Shown here: in pieces, positions 37,678 to 46,175 of the stretch
Layout: every line of letters starts with the position of its first letter
Numbering within the stretch: the stretch's first letter is position 1
Origin: Methylophaga sp.
Lineage (GTDB): Bacteria; Pseudomonadota; Gammaproteobacteria; Nitrosococcales; Methylophagaceae
DNA: 64,000 nt
Reading direction: 5' to 3'
NCBI GenBank assembly: GCA_011053005.1
Contig: DRHW01000032.1
Span: 1-64,000, forward strand
The notes under the pieces: model-generated
What the model saw: the letters and a program-made list of their open reading frames with translations, nothing else
Told to the model about the DNA's origin: nothing
Database searches by the model: none
Translations under genes and position numbers: made by a program

Positions 37678-38112
37678 TTACGGGGTATTTTTCTTAAAGG
37701 GTTTAGAAAAATGAAAAATAAGAAAACCTACCGTGGATAGTATAAGCGCAATTTCATAACGACTATAAGCCACCGATATCCCAATAGCAGCCGTTATCCA
37801 TAAGCCCGCAGCGGTTGCGGTGCCTTGTGTGCCTTCTTGGTTTTTAAATATCGCACCACCACCAATAAACCCCATGCCAGTGATAATGCCATACATCACC
37901 CTCGCTTCAGCATCTGCGGAGCCGGTATAAACATCGATGCCGACCAGCATAAAAGCACACGATGAAATAGACACTAAAGGAAACGTTCTTAAACCTGCAC
38001 CATCGTTATTTAATTCTCGATTAAGCGCGATCGGCAGTGATAGTAAAAAGGTAATCAATAATTGAATTAAATTAAAGATAATTAAATCGAAATCAAGGTC
38101 AAAATTAAACAT
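37678..38112 (-). CDS. MgtC/SapB family membrane protein
   Basis: The 144-residue protein has four to five spans. The family patterns LLSLPIALNRELNN, GAGLRTFPLVSISSCAFMLVG and GIITGMGFIGGGAIFK are all visible, the last being the diagnostic glycine-rich stretch. The soluble C-terminal domain of Salmonella MgtC is missing, as in most short members. The role is unsettled (Mg starvation or F-ATPase modulation). Confidence 0.88.
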   Translation of the reverse strand: MFNFDLDFDLIIFNLIQLLITFLLSLPIALNRELNNDGAGLRTFPLVSISSCAFMLVGIDVYTGSADAEARVMYGIITGMGFIGGGAIFKNQEGTQGTATAAGLWITAAIGISVAYSRYEIALILSTVGFLIFHFSKPFKKNTP

Positions 38113-38266
38113 AACGAGTGTCCATTTTCACTGCGTTTTTAAATTAGAAACGCTAAGTTTGTCAGAAAGGATGTGCTGCTAAAATAATAGCATTGTTTAT
38201 AAATAGTGCGTAACCACTTGTTTGTGGTCGCAGAATAAAATGTCTTATAAACAATTTCTTACGGTG

Positions 38267-38545
38267 TTATTGTTGCCAGCGGCTATCTGGCACACGCTGT
38301 AAATGAAGATGAGCCATCAGCCGGATTGTGGGTCTAATCAAAAACTGCACACTACCAATTATAAACAACCACGCTGCCACTTTTTCTAATGATGGATAAA
38401 GAAAAATAATACTTCCCGCCAAAAACCAAATCGCGATGAAAAAATCATTAACAATGCTTAGCACTTCATATCTACGGCGAATAACCAGTTGCTCGTGACC
38501 GAGTGTTAGCGTTAATGGGTTATCGATATTTTGCTTGTCGTTCAT
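38267..38545 (-). CDS. YrhK domain protein
   Basis: The 92-residue protein has two membrane spans (about residues 32-50 and 58-75). GHEQLVIRRRYEVLSIVNDF and the following hydrophobic hairpin with SLEKVAAWLFIIGSVQFLIRP match the YrhK-like family of unknown function. It is monocistronic as far as can be seen. Confidence 0.75.
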   Translation of the reverse strand: MNDKQNIDNPLTLTLGHEQLVIRRRYEVLSIVNDFFIAIWFLAGSIIFLYPSLEKVAAWLFIIGSVQFLIRPTIRLMAHLHLQRVPDSRWQQ

Positions 38546-38650
38546 AGAAAACCTTTTATCAATTAAAAATGTATAACGTAGCGGAACAGGCGAAAAGCGG
38601 TCATATTAAATAGTCATTAACTATGCCAAGCAGATTAGGCCGACCAGTGC

Positions 38651-39073
38651 TTAATGATTATCTTTAACCAGCTTGAAAAATGTGCCATCCCAAGGAATAT
38701 ATGCAACGTTAGCATTCACTTGAATCATCGTAGTACCAGGATGCGTCCAGCTTATTGGGCATCCAACATCCAAAATTTCAACAGAGGATTTATTGATTTC
38801 TAAGGCTAAAAATGATGCCCTATATAAGTCATGAAACTCAGCTTCGCTAACGTCTTTAACCGTAAACTGAGGCTGTGAACATGTTTCACCTTGAAAGCTA
38901 ACCGATGATTTAGCATAAACGGCCTTCGAACCAAACCACTCACTGGCTTCATCGACCCCAATAGCACTAATTCCGGGAAATTTAGCATCGGTCACCGTCC
39001 ATTCGCCGATGTACCAATCATTTGTACAGCCTGACGTTGCGAGGATAGATAATAGAATGAGCATGTAACGCAT
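38651..39073 (-). CDS. Putative lipoprotein, family not recognised
   Basis: The 140-residue protein has a short signal with lipobox ATSGC at about residues 12-16. The mature part starts NDWYIGEWTVTDAKFPGISA, a calycin-like pattern, and contains four more Cys. Function unknown. It lies between the YrhK and VOC genes on the same strand, with an ~90-bp gap to VOC, so co-transcription is uncertain. Confidence 0.65.
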   Translation of the reverse strand: MRYMLILLSILATSGCTNDWYIGEWTVTDAKFPGISAIGVDEASEWFGSKAVYAKSSVSFQGETCSQPQFTVKDVSEAEFHDLYRASFLALEINKSSVEILDVGCPISWTHPGTTMIQVNANVAYIPWDGTFFKLVKDNH

Positions 39074-39166
39074 TAGAACTCCTGAATGCTTGAGGTGAAA
39101 CGGACTATATCAACCTTTATGAAAGCCAATGCTTATAGGGCTAGATTGAAGATTTTGCTTAACGTT

Positions 39167-39517
39167 TTATTCAGACCAAACGGCATATTCATTGCCATTT
39201 GGATCGGTAAAATGAAATCTACGACCGCCAGGAAAAGCAAAAATAGCTATGCTAATTTCTCCACCCGCAGACTTTACTTTTTCAATCGTTTCTTCAAGAT
39301 TATGGCTATACAATATAACAAGTACGCTGCCATTAGATGTCGTTGCGGTTTGCTCTGATTTAAAAAAACCGCCATCTAATCCCGCGTTCTCTATAGCAAT
39401 ATAATCTGGTCCATAATCGACAAAAGACCAGCCAAATGCTGCACTAAAAAAGTGTTTAGTGACATCGAGATCTAATGACGGCATTTCGATGTAATTAATT
39501 TTCCCTGATGCTTTCAA
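39167..39517 (-). CDS. VOC superfamily (glyoxalase-like) protein
   Basis: The 116-residue protein is a vicinal-oxygen-chelate fold dimer unit: NYIEMPSLDLDVTKHFFSAAFGWSFVDYG at the start and GRRFHFTDPNGNEYAVWSE at the end, the common family signature with the last Glu as a metal ligand. The substrate is unknown. It sits next to the pentapeptide-repeat gene on the same strand, 28 bp away. Confidence 0.85.
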   Translation of the reverse strand: MKASGKINYIEMPSLDLDVTKHFFSAAFGWSFVDYGPDYIAIENAGLDGGFFKSEQTATTSNGSVLVILYSHNLEETIEKVKSAGGEISIAIFAFPGGRRFHFTDPNGNEYAVWSE

Positions 39518-39545
39518 CGCTTTCTCCTTATGATGGTATCGCTGC

Positions 39546-40148
39546 TTAATCTATCAAGTTGATATCGAGAGAATTTAATAACCTGACCGCTTCATAACGA
39601 CTAAATGTCGCGTTCTTAATGAGATTGTTTTTAATATTTATATCGTAATTCTCAGCTTCAGCAAAGTTTGCATCAGTAAGATTGGTATTGTTGAACAAAC
39701 TATTCATTAAGTCGGTATGAGAAAAATTGATGCTGCTTAAATTCGCTTCTCTAAAATCAACATCATGTGCTCGGCACTTATGAATGACTATTTTTTGTAA
39801 GTTTAAACCATAAAAAGAAGAGGAATTAATCATGCATTCCTTAAATGATAACGGTGTGGAAAGCACTAGTCCCCGCCAATAAGCCTGCGTCCAGTTCACG
39901 CCAATAATTTTGCAATCATTAAACGTAACATCGGCAAACTTGCTATTAGATACCGCTAAATTATTAAGATTACAGTCACTAAATTGACAATTATTGAACT
40001 CACAATTATCAAAAATGGCTTCATTAAAGTCGCATGATTTAAAACTGCAGTTATCAAACACTTTGTCAGAAATCTTGTGTTCAGAACACTTTAAATCTTT
40101 GAAAGTTTGACCGTTAAAATTTTGATCATCATTGCTGAACTCTTTCAC
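39546..40148 (-). CDS. Pentapeptide-repeat protein with Qnr-like layout
   Basis: The 200-residue protein is almost all A/C-[D/N]-[L/F]-x-x repeats: about 45-85, then an interruption near GVNWTQAYWRG (85-100), then a second block to ~180, and a C-terminal helical tail YEAVRLLNSLDINLID. Qnr gyrase-protection proteins also have two coils split by a Gly and a C-terminal tail that ends in a similar SYQAALLMERLGI-type helix, but they are 214-219 residues. So the layout is Qnr-like; protection of gyrase is not shown. It is followed by a VOC gene. Confidence 0.75.
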   Translation of the reverse strand: MKEFSNDDQNFNGQTFKDLKCSEHKISDKVFDNCSFKSCDFNEAIFDNCEFNNCQFSDCNLNNLAVSNSKFADVTFNDCKIIGVNWTQAYWRGLVLSTPLSFKECMINSSSFYGLNLQKIVIHKCRAHDVDFREANLSSINFSHTDLMNSLFNNTNLTDANFAEAENYDINIKNNLIKNATFSRYEAVRLLNSLDINLID

Positions 40149-40189
40149 TGAATCTCCGACGTTATTTATCTGTTGTAACAGCCTGTCCT

Positions 40190-40606
40190 TTAACTACATT
40201 CTCTGCTAACTACATTCTCTGCATGCTGAGGTAAATCATCTGTAATTTCGAACCATGGAGCTTTGCTCGCAACGAAAATATGACACTCAGCTTTTACTTC
40301 CGGATTGCTGTCGAGAGTTCCAAGTGGAAAACCATAGGTTTCAGGGTTTGCATCGAATTTAGTATAGATACTCGAACCGCAGTTCGAGCAAAACGCTTTA
40401 TGTTCGCCCGGAGACGACTCATAGAATTTAATTAACGCCTGACCTTCTACAGTGTGCCAGTTTGAAGATTTGACTTTAGCACGTGTTCTGAATGCTGAGG
40501 CATGGAGCTTCCTACACATTGAGCAGTGACAGTTCACTATGTCAGTCAATGGACCATTAATTTCGTATTTGATACCTCCGCAGAGACAACTACCTGTTTG
40601 CTTCAT
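40190..40606 (-). CDS. GFA (glutathione-dependent formaldehyde-activating) family protein
   Basis: The 138-residue protein has the zinc-binding Cys set: SCLCGGIKYE, CHCSMCRKLHA and the later FCSNCGSSIY. The start ATG at 40606 has GGAG eight bases upstream. The 3' end is altered: a perfect 16-bp tandem duplication (40191-40222) shifts the last codons to VVSRECS and a stop. With a single copy the frame would run on to VVKGQAVTTDK. The enzymatic role in this family is uncertain. It overlaps the AbiU2-like fragment by 4 bases. Confidence 0.8.
   Translation of the reverse strand: MKQTGSCLCGGIKYEINGPLTDIVNCHCSMCRKLHASAFRTRAKVKSSNWHTVEGQALIKFYESSPGEHKAFCSNCGSSIYTKFDANPETYGFPLGTLDSNPEVKAECHIFVASKAPWFEITDDLPQHAENVVSRECS
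40191..40222. repeat. 16-bp tandem duplication in the 3' end of the GFA gene
   Basis: TAACTACATTCTCTGC occurs twice head-to-tail at 40191-40206 and 40207-40222. Sixteen is not a multiple of three, so the copy shifted the frame of the last codons of the GFA gene. Confidence 0.85.
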
Positions 40607-40929
40607 TGATGTAACTCCGTGACATTAAACCAATCGAAGCTGACCCTATTGGTTTTTTCAAGCTGTTCATCGATCAATCTAATCGTAATATTTTCTAATA
40701 CGTTTCCATTGCGCTTAGTAGAAGCGGAGTCCATAAGTTTGCAAGCTTGAAGTATCCAATCACGATGCATTATCTCGGCTATATCACTAAAGAATGTTGC
40801 CGCCACTTTGCTTAATAAAGCTCTGTTCTCCTCGTTATAAAGCTGCGTATATGTATTGTAATTTTGTCGTAAATCTATGCAGTGATCTCGAAGAAGTTTG
40901 AAGTCGCTGATTAATTTGGACTTAGTCAT
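40603..40929 (-). CDS. Truncated AbiU2-like HEPN protein in an integron cassette
   Basis: The 108-residue protein starts MTKSKLISDFKLLRDHC and continues YNTYTQLYN...FFSDIAEIMHRDWILQACKLMD...NITIRLIDEQL. This resembles the N-terminal part of AbiU2-like HEPN-domain proteins, of which the full length is about 200 residues. The frame then runs into the 5' leader of the GFA gene and stops. The missing second half and the abrupt join suggest a deletion. Its start lies 8 bp past an attC, so the gene was a cassette. AbiU2 proteins are linked to abortive infection; activity here is doubtful. Confidence 0.6.
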   Translation of the reverse strand: MTKSKLISDFKLLRDHCIDLRQNYNTYTQLYNEENRALLSKVAATFFSDIAEIMHRDWILQACKLMDSASTKRNGNVLENITIRLIDEQLEKTNRVSFDWFNVTELHQ

Positions 40930-40936
40930 TTTGCAT

Positions 40937-40986
40937 GCCTAACGCCCGTATAAACTGCGGAGTCAGATTTAATGCGATTGTTAGGA
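40937..40986 (-). other. attC site of the DUF2971 cassette (detached array)
   Basis: On the minus strand the site begins with R'' TCCTAAC and ends with R' GTTAGGC (GTTRRRY). The inner part folds on itself (AAACTG...CAGATTT). Its 50-bp size is like that of short attC sites. The crossover point lies between 40943 and 40942. A matching attC near the integrase is 20 kb away (59805-59857). Confidence 0.7.
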
Positions 40987-41727
40987 TGTGTTTCCATACA
41001 ACCCTTTTTTAACAGGAATCGATAACTCAAATTTATCTACCAACGCTTGCACCACATCAAAAAACCAGCTTGACGCATCAGGATGTACGTAAATATCTTT
41101 AATAATTGTTTTTAAATTAACATGCATTTCTATGCCGATTGGAGTATTTACTGTTGGATTAATTGTTGAATAAGTTGATACAAACAGTCTTACCTCTTTC
41201 TCAAATTTGAAATGCGGTCTTTTTATAAAAAATGGACTTTCGTATGTTAGCTGTCCGAGGATGTCTTCAAGTTTTTTATATATAACAGGCTCAAAAGCAA
41301 CTTTGTATTTATATTTTTTGAGATCCTTTTTGCTTACGGACTCGGCAAGGTCTTTCACTGTCGTTTGTATTGCAACCGAGTTTTCAGTTTTTCCATAGAT
41401 TTCCCACATTACCATGTTCTCATCTAGATTTTGATGCCAGCAATTAATATATGCATTTTTGATCAAATGCTGCTGAAAATCGGTGGTGTTTTGAATGGGA
41501 CCATCTTTAGTATTTTCTTCCTTTTCAAACTCTTTATAAATCTTATCAAGAGTTTGTTTCATCTCCAGAGGAAACATTCCTTCATGCTTGTCTTTGAATG
41601 TATCTACTCTGGCCAGCCATAATGATTTTTTGCTTAGTAAAGAGATAAATTTTGATAAATCTAAGTACTTCCACAGGACTGTACCTTCATCGATCTCAGC
41701 ACTCTTAGCTATTAATTCAGGGAACAT
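40981..41727 (-). CDS. DUF2971 family protein, gene cassette
   Basis: The 248-residue protein has LWKYLDLSKFISLLSKKSLWLARVDTFKDKHEGMF, a central CWHQNLDENMVMWEIY (the Cys-Trp-His typical of DUF2971) and a VRLFVST segment. Function unknown; DUF2971 genes often sit in mobile or defence contexts. The start is 13 bp past a GTTAGG core and the stop is inside an attC, so the ORF fills its cassette (40943-41740). Confidence 0.85.
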   Translation of the reverse strand: MFPELIAKSAEIDEGTVLWKYLDLSKFISLLSKKSLWLARVDTFKDKHEGMFPLEMKQTLDKIYKEFEKEENTKDGPIQNTTDFQQHLIKNAYINCWHQNLDENMVMWEIYGKTENSVAIQTTVKDLAESVSKKDLKKYKYKVAFEPVIYKKLEDILGQLTYESPFFIKRPHFKFEKEVRLFVSTYSTINPTVNTPIGIEMHVNLKTIIKDIYVHPDASSWFFDVVQALVDKFELSIPVKKGLYGNTS

Positions 41728-41735
41728 ATATAAAT

Positions 41736-41753
41736 CCTAACTTGTTATTAACG
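41736..41753 (-). other. attI-like recombination site at the 3' end of the RND gene
   Basis: CGTTAATAACAAGTTAGG (minus strand) is an exact 18-bp copy of the attI sequence at 61890-61907, in the same orientation. The bases before it also agree in part. The crossover point (G/TTAGG) is at 41741/41740, where the DUF2971 cassette starts. The RND stop codon TAA is inside this site. Confidence 0.7.
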
Positions 41754-44700
41754 TGAATTATTACCGAAATTCCTTGCATTCCCCATTTTAGAAAACCTTC
41801 TCAAAAACGTAAGTACAGTAATCATCAAACTAGGTAAAAAGAATAATGTGATCAGTGTCGAGAATAATAGTCCAGATAAGACAACAATACCCACGCCACG
41901 ATAAAGTTCAGTACCTGCACCCGGAATAAAGACTAGCGGTGCTAAGCCAAAAATCGTGGTGGCAGTTGACATTAATATTGGACGAAGACGTGTTGCTACG
42001 GCTTGATTGACGGCATCTTTGATGCTGTTTTTACCATTCTCTAAATTTTTACGGGCTTGTTCAACGATTAATATCGGGTTATTGACGACGGTACCGAGCA
42101 AGATAATAAAGCCGAGCATGGTGATCATATCAAACGGTTGAACGATGGGATTAAAGCCAAGACTGGTGATGAGCGCCGCTGATGCATTAACACCAACCAA
42201 CCCCAAAATACCGCCAGCAATACCTAATGGAATGGTCGCTAATATTAAAAATGGATAGAACCAGTGTTTAAATATGGCGACTAATAATAGGTAGATAAGT
42301 ATCAAAGCAATGAGGAAGTTGCTTGATAATGAATCACGCGTTGCATCAAGTTGGTCAGCTGCACCAGAAATACTAATTGATACACCTTTGCCTATTTCGC
42401 CATCGGTTCGCATAGCAGGAATCATCTCGTCACGTACCATTTTAACGGCCGTTTCCAGTGCGATATCGCGAGGCGGAATAATAAATAATGTAACGGTTCG
42501 ACGACCGTCAATACGTCTTAATTCATCGCTATCGACCGTTTCAATAAGATCGGCTAAAGCATTAAGTGGTAATACGGTTCCGCTTGGTGTTGAAACGGGT
42601 TGTGTTGCGAGTTGTGACAAGGTTTGGTTTTGCCCTGAATTACTAAAGAGGAAAATATCAACTTTGTCGTCATCTAAAAAGAACTCGTCTACATAAGCGC
42701 CGTCACTCAATGCCGCCACAGTGTAGCCAAATTCATTGGCATCAATACCGAGTTCAGCTAAACGTTCCCATCTAGGCTGAACTTCTATTAAAGGCTGATC
42801 AAGCGATAATGTATTGGGATCAGAAGATATTTGTGCTTCGCTAAATAACTGCTGGGCCTTAAGTAATGCATTTTGTGTTGTCTGATATAACTCGGCTTGA
42901 TTAGCACCTGAAATATCAAGGTTAACTGCTCGTGAGCCACCATCATTACTAGAAATTATAGAACCGCGTGATGAGAATGCACGCATACCAGGATAGCTTC
43001 GAAACAGATCGGTGAGCGCTTTCATCATTGGCTCTATATCTTGTGACCGAGTTGGCTCAGCTAATACCCAAACATAGCCCGGCCCAACGCGTTGATAATA
43101 GTATTTTAATGAAGGTAATACGATATTGCCGTTATCAAATTCGGTTGGTTCTGCATTTAATGCTTTGGTGAGGTGCTCAATTATTTCATCCCCTATTTTT
43201 TGCATTTCAGTAAAATTATAGCCTGGGGGGGCAATCATATTAGTGAATGCTTTCGGCTCCTCACCTTCAGGTAGGTATTCGGCTGCGGGCATATAGTGCC
43301 ATGCGATACCGATGGTTAATATCGGTATTAATATTAACGACACTAATCGTGTAGTGAGCGATGAATTAAATGAATGAATAAGGTTCATTAAAAACACAGT
43401 GGATTTTGAGGGTTTTGTGTTTTGTTGTGTATTTAAGCCAAAATGGGCTGATGCCGCGGGCACGACGGCAACGGCAAATAACATTGAGGCGAGAATAGCA
43501 GTCGATACTGCAATGGCGATATCTGAATATAATTGGCCTGCTTCTTCAGTGACAAATAACACTGGTGCAAAGACTAAAACGGTGGTTAAACTTGATGCAA
43601 GTACCGCTGTCCAGACATCTTTGATCCCTTCTATCGCCGCTTCAAAGCGTTGTAATCCACGTCTTCGTGCTTGCTCAATACTTTCTAATACGACAATGGT
43701 GTTATCGACGGTCATGCCAATAGCAAAGGCAATACCGGCCATTGATATCACGTTAATGGTGCGATCAAAGACCAACAAACCAATAAATGCGGCAATGGTG
43801 CAAATCGGCATACCTATTAAGCCAATTAACGTGGCGCGACCTGAGCGTAAAAATAAAAATAGGATGAGTGTGGCTAAGAAACCACCAAGTATGAGGTTAC
43901 GCGTTACATTATCAATAGACTCTTCTACATAACGTACATCATCGCCAGTCAATTTAATGGTAAGCCCATTTGGTTCTAATTGATTCCTGCTGATTTCGTC
44001 TATCACCTGAGTCATGGCTTTTTTAATATTGATCACATTCGAACCAGATTCTCGTCTCACAGACAAGGTAAGAGCGTGTTCATTATTGACAATAGCAATG
44101 CCCCTACTTTCGTAGTGATCCAGCTTGACCTCAGCCACATCTTCTAATCGAATATCAGTGCCATTTTGATGGATCAGAATAAGGCGTTTTAAGCTGTCAG
44201 TATCTTTAAACCTGCCCGTTGTTCTAATCAGATAACGGCGCTTTCCTTCGTTTAAATCACCAGCAGAAGTATCATGATTACGCGCGCGAATGGCATCTCT
44301 TACATCGGTTAACGATAAACCACGATAAGCTAATTTTTCAGGGTCAATATAAATTTGAATTTGGCGTTCAGCGCCACCGCGTAAATTGACACTTGATACT
44401 CCCGGGACGCGTTCCATTAATGGCCTAACTTCATCATCAATGAAATCTGTCACCATTTGCATATCGAGATTAAATGGATTTCCTGGCAGCGGAGTAACCG
44501 CATAGTGCATAAAGGCATTTTCAGAAAAAGAACTACTAATTATTCGTGGTTGATTTACATTTTCTGGGTAGCTCGATACTTGGCTTAATGCATTGGTAAC
44601 TTCAATTAATGTCTCATTAATATTAATACCAGATGAAAATTCTAGCTCAACTCTCGCTTGAGAGGTTTCAGCCGTAGACTTCATTCTGCTTAAATTCGGC

Positions 44701-44915
44701 ACGCTACTTAAATAACGCTCTTGTTCAAGCAGAATTTCTTTTTCAATATCCTGAGGTGTAGCGCCAGGCCAACCGGTTATGACACTGATAGTTCGTACAT
44801 CGAGGTCGGGAATCATTTGTACGGGAATGCGTGAAGCGGCCGCAATACCAAGCACAACAATGATCAGGACGATAACGGTTAATAATTTCCCGTGATAAAT
44901 TGGACGAGTGATCAT
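41748..44915 (-). CDS. RND-superfamily efflux transporter (inner-membrane pump)
   Basis: The 1055-residue protein has 12 spans and two large periplasmic loops (about 30-330 and 560-870), the RND layout. TM4 reads FAIGMTVDNTIVVLE; most HAE-type pumps have Asp-Asp where this one has Asp-Asn, so one proton-relay acid is replaced. The later FIILLGTVVNNPILIVEQARKN is TM10. It lies 6 bp behind its adaptor gene. Its stop falls inside an attI-like site. The transport substrate is unknown; upstream Fur-box control suggests an iron-linked substrate. No TolC gene is near. Confidence 0.9.
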   Translation of the reverse strand: MITRPIYHGKLLTVIVLIIVVLGIAAASRIPVQMIPDLDVRTISVITGWPGATPQDIEKEILLEQERYLSSVPNLSRMKSTAETSQARVELEFSSGININETLIEVTNALSQVSSYPENVNQPRIISSSFSENAFMHYAVTPLPGNPFNLDMQMVTDFIDDEVRPLMERVPGVSSVNLRGGAERQIQIYIDPEKLAYRGLSLTDVRDAIRARNHDTSAGDLNEGKRRYLIRTTGRFKDTDSLKRLILIHQNGTDIRLEDVAEVKLDHYESRGIAIVNNEHALTLSVRRESGSNVINIKKAMTQVIDEISRNQLEPNGLTIKLTGDDVRYVEESIDNVTRNLILGGFLATLILFLFLRSGRATLIGLIGMPICTIAAFIGLLVFDRTINVISMAGIAFAIGMTVDNTIVVLESIEQARRRGLQRFEAAIEGIKDVWTAVLASSLTTVLVFAPVLFVTEEAGQLYSDIAIAVSTAILASMLFAVAVVPAASAHFGLNTQQNTKPSKSTVFLMNLIHSFNSSLTTRLVSLILIPILTIGIAWHYMPAAEYLPEGEEPKAFTNMIAPPGYNFTEMQKIGDEIIEHLTKALNAEPTEFDNGNIVLPSLKYYYQRVGPGYVWVLAEPTRSQDIEPMMKALTDLFRSYPGMRAFSSRGSIISSNDGGSRAVNLDISGANQAELYQTTQNALLKAQQLFSEAQISSDPNTLSLDQPLIEVQPRWERLAELGIDANEFGYTVAALSDGAYVDEFFLDDDKVDIFLFSNSGQNQTLSQLATQPVSTPSGTVLPLNALADLIETVDSDELRRIDGRRTVTLFIIPPRDIALETAVKMVRDEMIPAMRTDGEIGKGVSISISGAADQLDATRDSLSSNFLIALILIYLLLVAIFKHWFYPFLILATIPLGIAGGILGLVGVNASAALITSLGFNPIVQPFDMITMLGFIILLGTVVNNPILIVEQARKNLENGKNSIKDAVNQAVATRLRPILMSTATTIFGLAPLVFIPGAGTELYRGVGIVVLSGLLFSTLITLFFLPSLMITVLTFLRRFSKMGNARNFGNNSR

Positions 44916-44921
44916 AACCGT

Positions 44922-46004
44922 CTAATCTCTTGTTTGATTAATTGAGACGAGTTGCTCGTGATGAAGTACTTCATTACCACGGATGACAACTAAATCATCA
45001 ACACTCAAACCCTTTGTAATATTAACGCCTTCGGCCGTTGTCCGACCCAGTTCGACTTTACGACGTAAAGCCTTGTCATCTTTAATAATAAAAACGCTAC
45101 GACTGCCATCAGAGTTTATAAGCAATGCATCTCTTGGGATAAGTACCTGCTTATCATTCGTTATTTTTATATTAAACTCCGCTGTTGCTGATGTGCCAGG
45201 TAGTAACGATAAGGTTTTATTGTCGAGTGTCACTCTGACTAAAAATGCTCTCGCTAAGCTATTACTGACAGGAACGATGGACTGGATCGTCGCATCGAGA
45301 TGTTGATCGGGGTAAGCATCTGAAACGACACTGACGGTAGCGCCTCGATTGATGTCAGCAAAATGTTCTTGTGGCACATTAATATCTAATCGAATTTCAT
45401 CAAGATTAACCAGTTCAAGAACAGGATTGCCACGACTCACCCACTCCCCCACTTCTGACATTTTATTGCTGATTACGCCTGAAAAAGGCGCGATGAGTTC
45501 ATGTCGACGTAACGTTTCTTCTATTAGTGCTTGCGATGCATTAGCGGATAATAGTTCTGCATTTTTTAACGCTAAGTTGGCCTTACGTATCGCTAACTCA
45601 TTTTGTGGCAGCGTTTTTCGAGTGACTAAACCTTGGGCCTCTTTTACCATCCTGTCAGCTTCACTGCGATCAGCAATGACTCTTGTGACGGTGGCTTTAG
45701 CTTGCTTTAGCTCATATTCACTCATCACGGGATCAAGCAGGAGTAATACGTCACCTTTTTTAACGTGGCTGCCCGAATCGACATTAACTTTGGTAATCAG
45801 TCCATCGACTCTCGGTGACAGCATGCTATGTTTTTCAGCGGTTAACGAGCCTGAAAGTCTTAGTATTTGACTGCTAGATGAGATAACGGGTTTGATAACA
45901 TCCACGACCATATTTTCTTTAGCTTGGCTAACTGAAATTAGGCCAGATAAAATGAATAAACAAAAAGTATAAAAAAATGACTGCAGGCAATAACGACTAG
46001 ACAT
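44922..46004 (-). CDS. RND efflux periplasmic adaptor (membrane fusion protein)
   Basis: The 360-residue protein has a signal/anchor segment (about 8-28), then a barrel-hairpin-lipoyl layout: LSPRVDGLITKVNVDSGSHVKKGDVLLLLD is the lipoyl half-motif, followed by a coiled-coil hairpin (about 90-150) and IAPFSGVISNKMSEVGEWVSRG as the second lipoyl half. It is the first gene of the pump operon, 6 bp before the RND gene. AAGGA before ATG 46004 supports the start; a Fur-box-like site lies ~80 bp upstream. Confidence 0.9.
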   Translation of the reverse strand: MSSRYCLQSFFYTFCLFILSGLISVSQAKENMVVDVIKPVISSSSQILRLSGSLTAEKHSMLSPRVDGLITKVNVDSGSHVKKGDVLLLLDPVMSEYELKQAKATVTRVIADRSEADRMVKEAQGLVTRKTLPQNELAIRKANLALKNAELLSANASQALIEETLRRHELIAPFSGVISNKMSEVGEWVSRGNPVLELVNLDEIRLDINVPQEHFADINRGATVSVVSDAYPDQHLDATIQSIVPVSNSLARAFLVRVTLDNKTLSLLPGTSATAEFNIKITNDKQVLIPRDALLINSDGSRSVFIIKDDKALRRKVELGRTTAEGVNITKGLSVDDLVVIRGNEVLHHEQLVSINQTRD

Positions 46005-46083
46005 AGCTGTGAATGTATCCTTGGCTTGTTAGATTATTAGAATCGTGAGAAGTAAACGGATTTAGTTGTATCTTGCAATAAGT

Positions 46084-46102
46084 ACAAATGATTATCATTA
46101 TC
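46084..46102 (-). promoter_or_regulatory. Fur-box-like operator upstream of the RND pump operon
   Basis: The minus strand reads GATAATGATAATCATTTGT. Sixteen of 19 bases agree with the Fur consensus GATAATGATAATCATTATC, the first 16 without a break. It lies 80-98 bp upstream of the adaptor start codon, where a promoter is expected. Iron-dependent repression is inferred. Confidence 0.7.
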
Positions 46103-46175
46103 ATACTAAATTAAGCGATTCATTGAGTAACTTTTTTGCGACTACTAATCCTTCGTGATGACAAGCTAAGCTTTT

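Noticed and set aside
38646-39545. Cassettes continuing leftward from the detached array
   Set aside because: The VOC, lipoprotein and pentapeptide genes are small and cassette-like, but no attC was found between them.
40150-40190. An attC between the GFA and pentapeptide genes
   Set aside because: There is a TAACA and a TTAAAG, but no paired R'/R'' boxes and no fold, so I could not support an attC.
41748-44915. The RND pump as a heavy-metal (CusA-type) exporter
   Set aside because: The sequence lacks Met pairs in the periplasmic loops that I could see, and its operon has no metal gene; a Fur box is a better guide.
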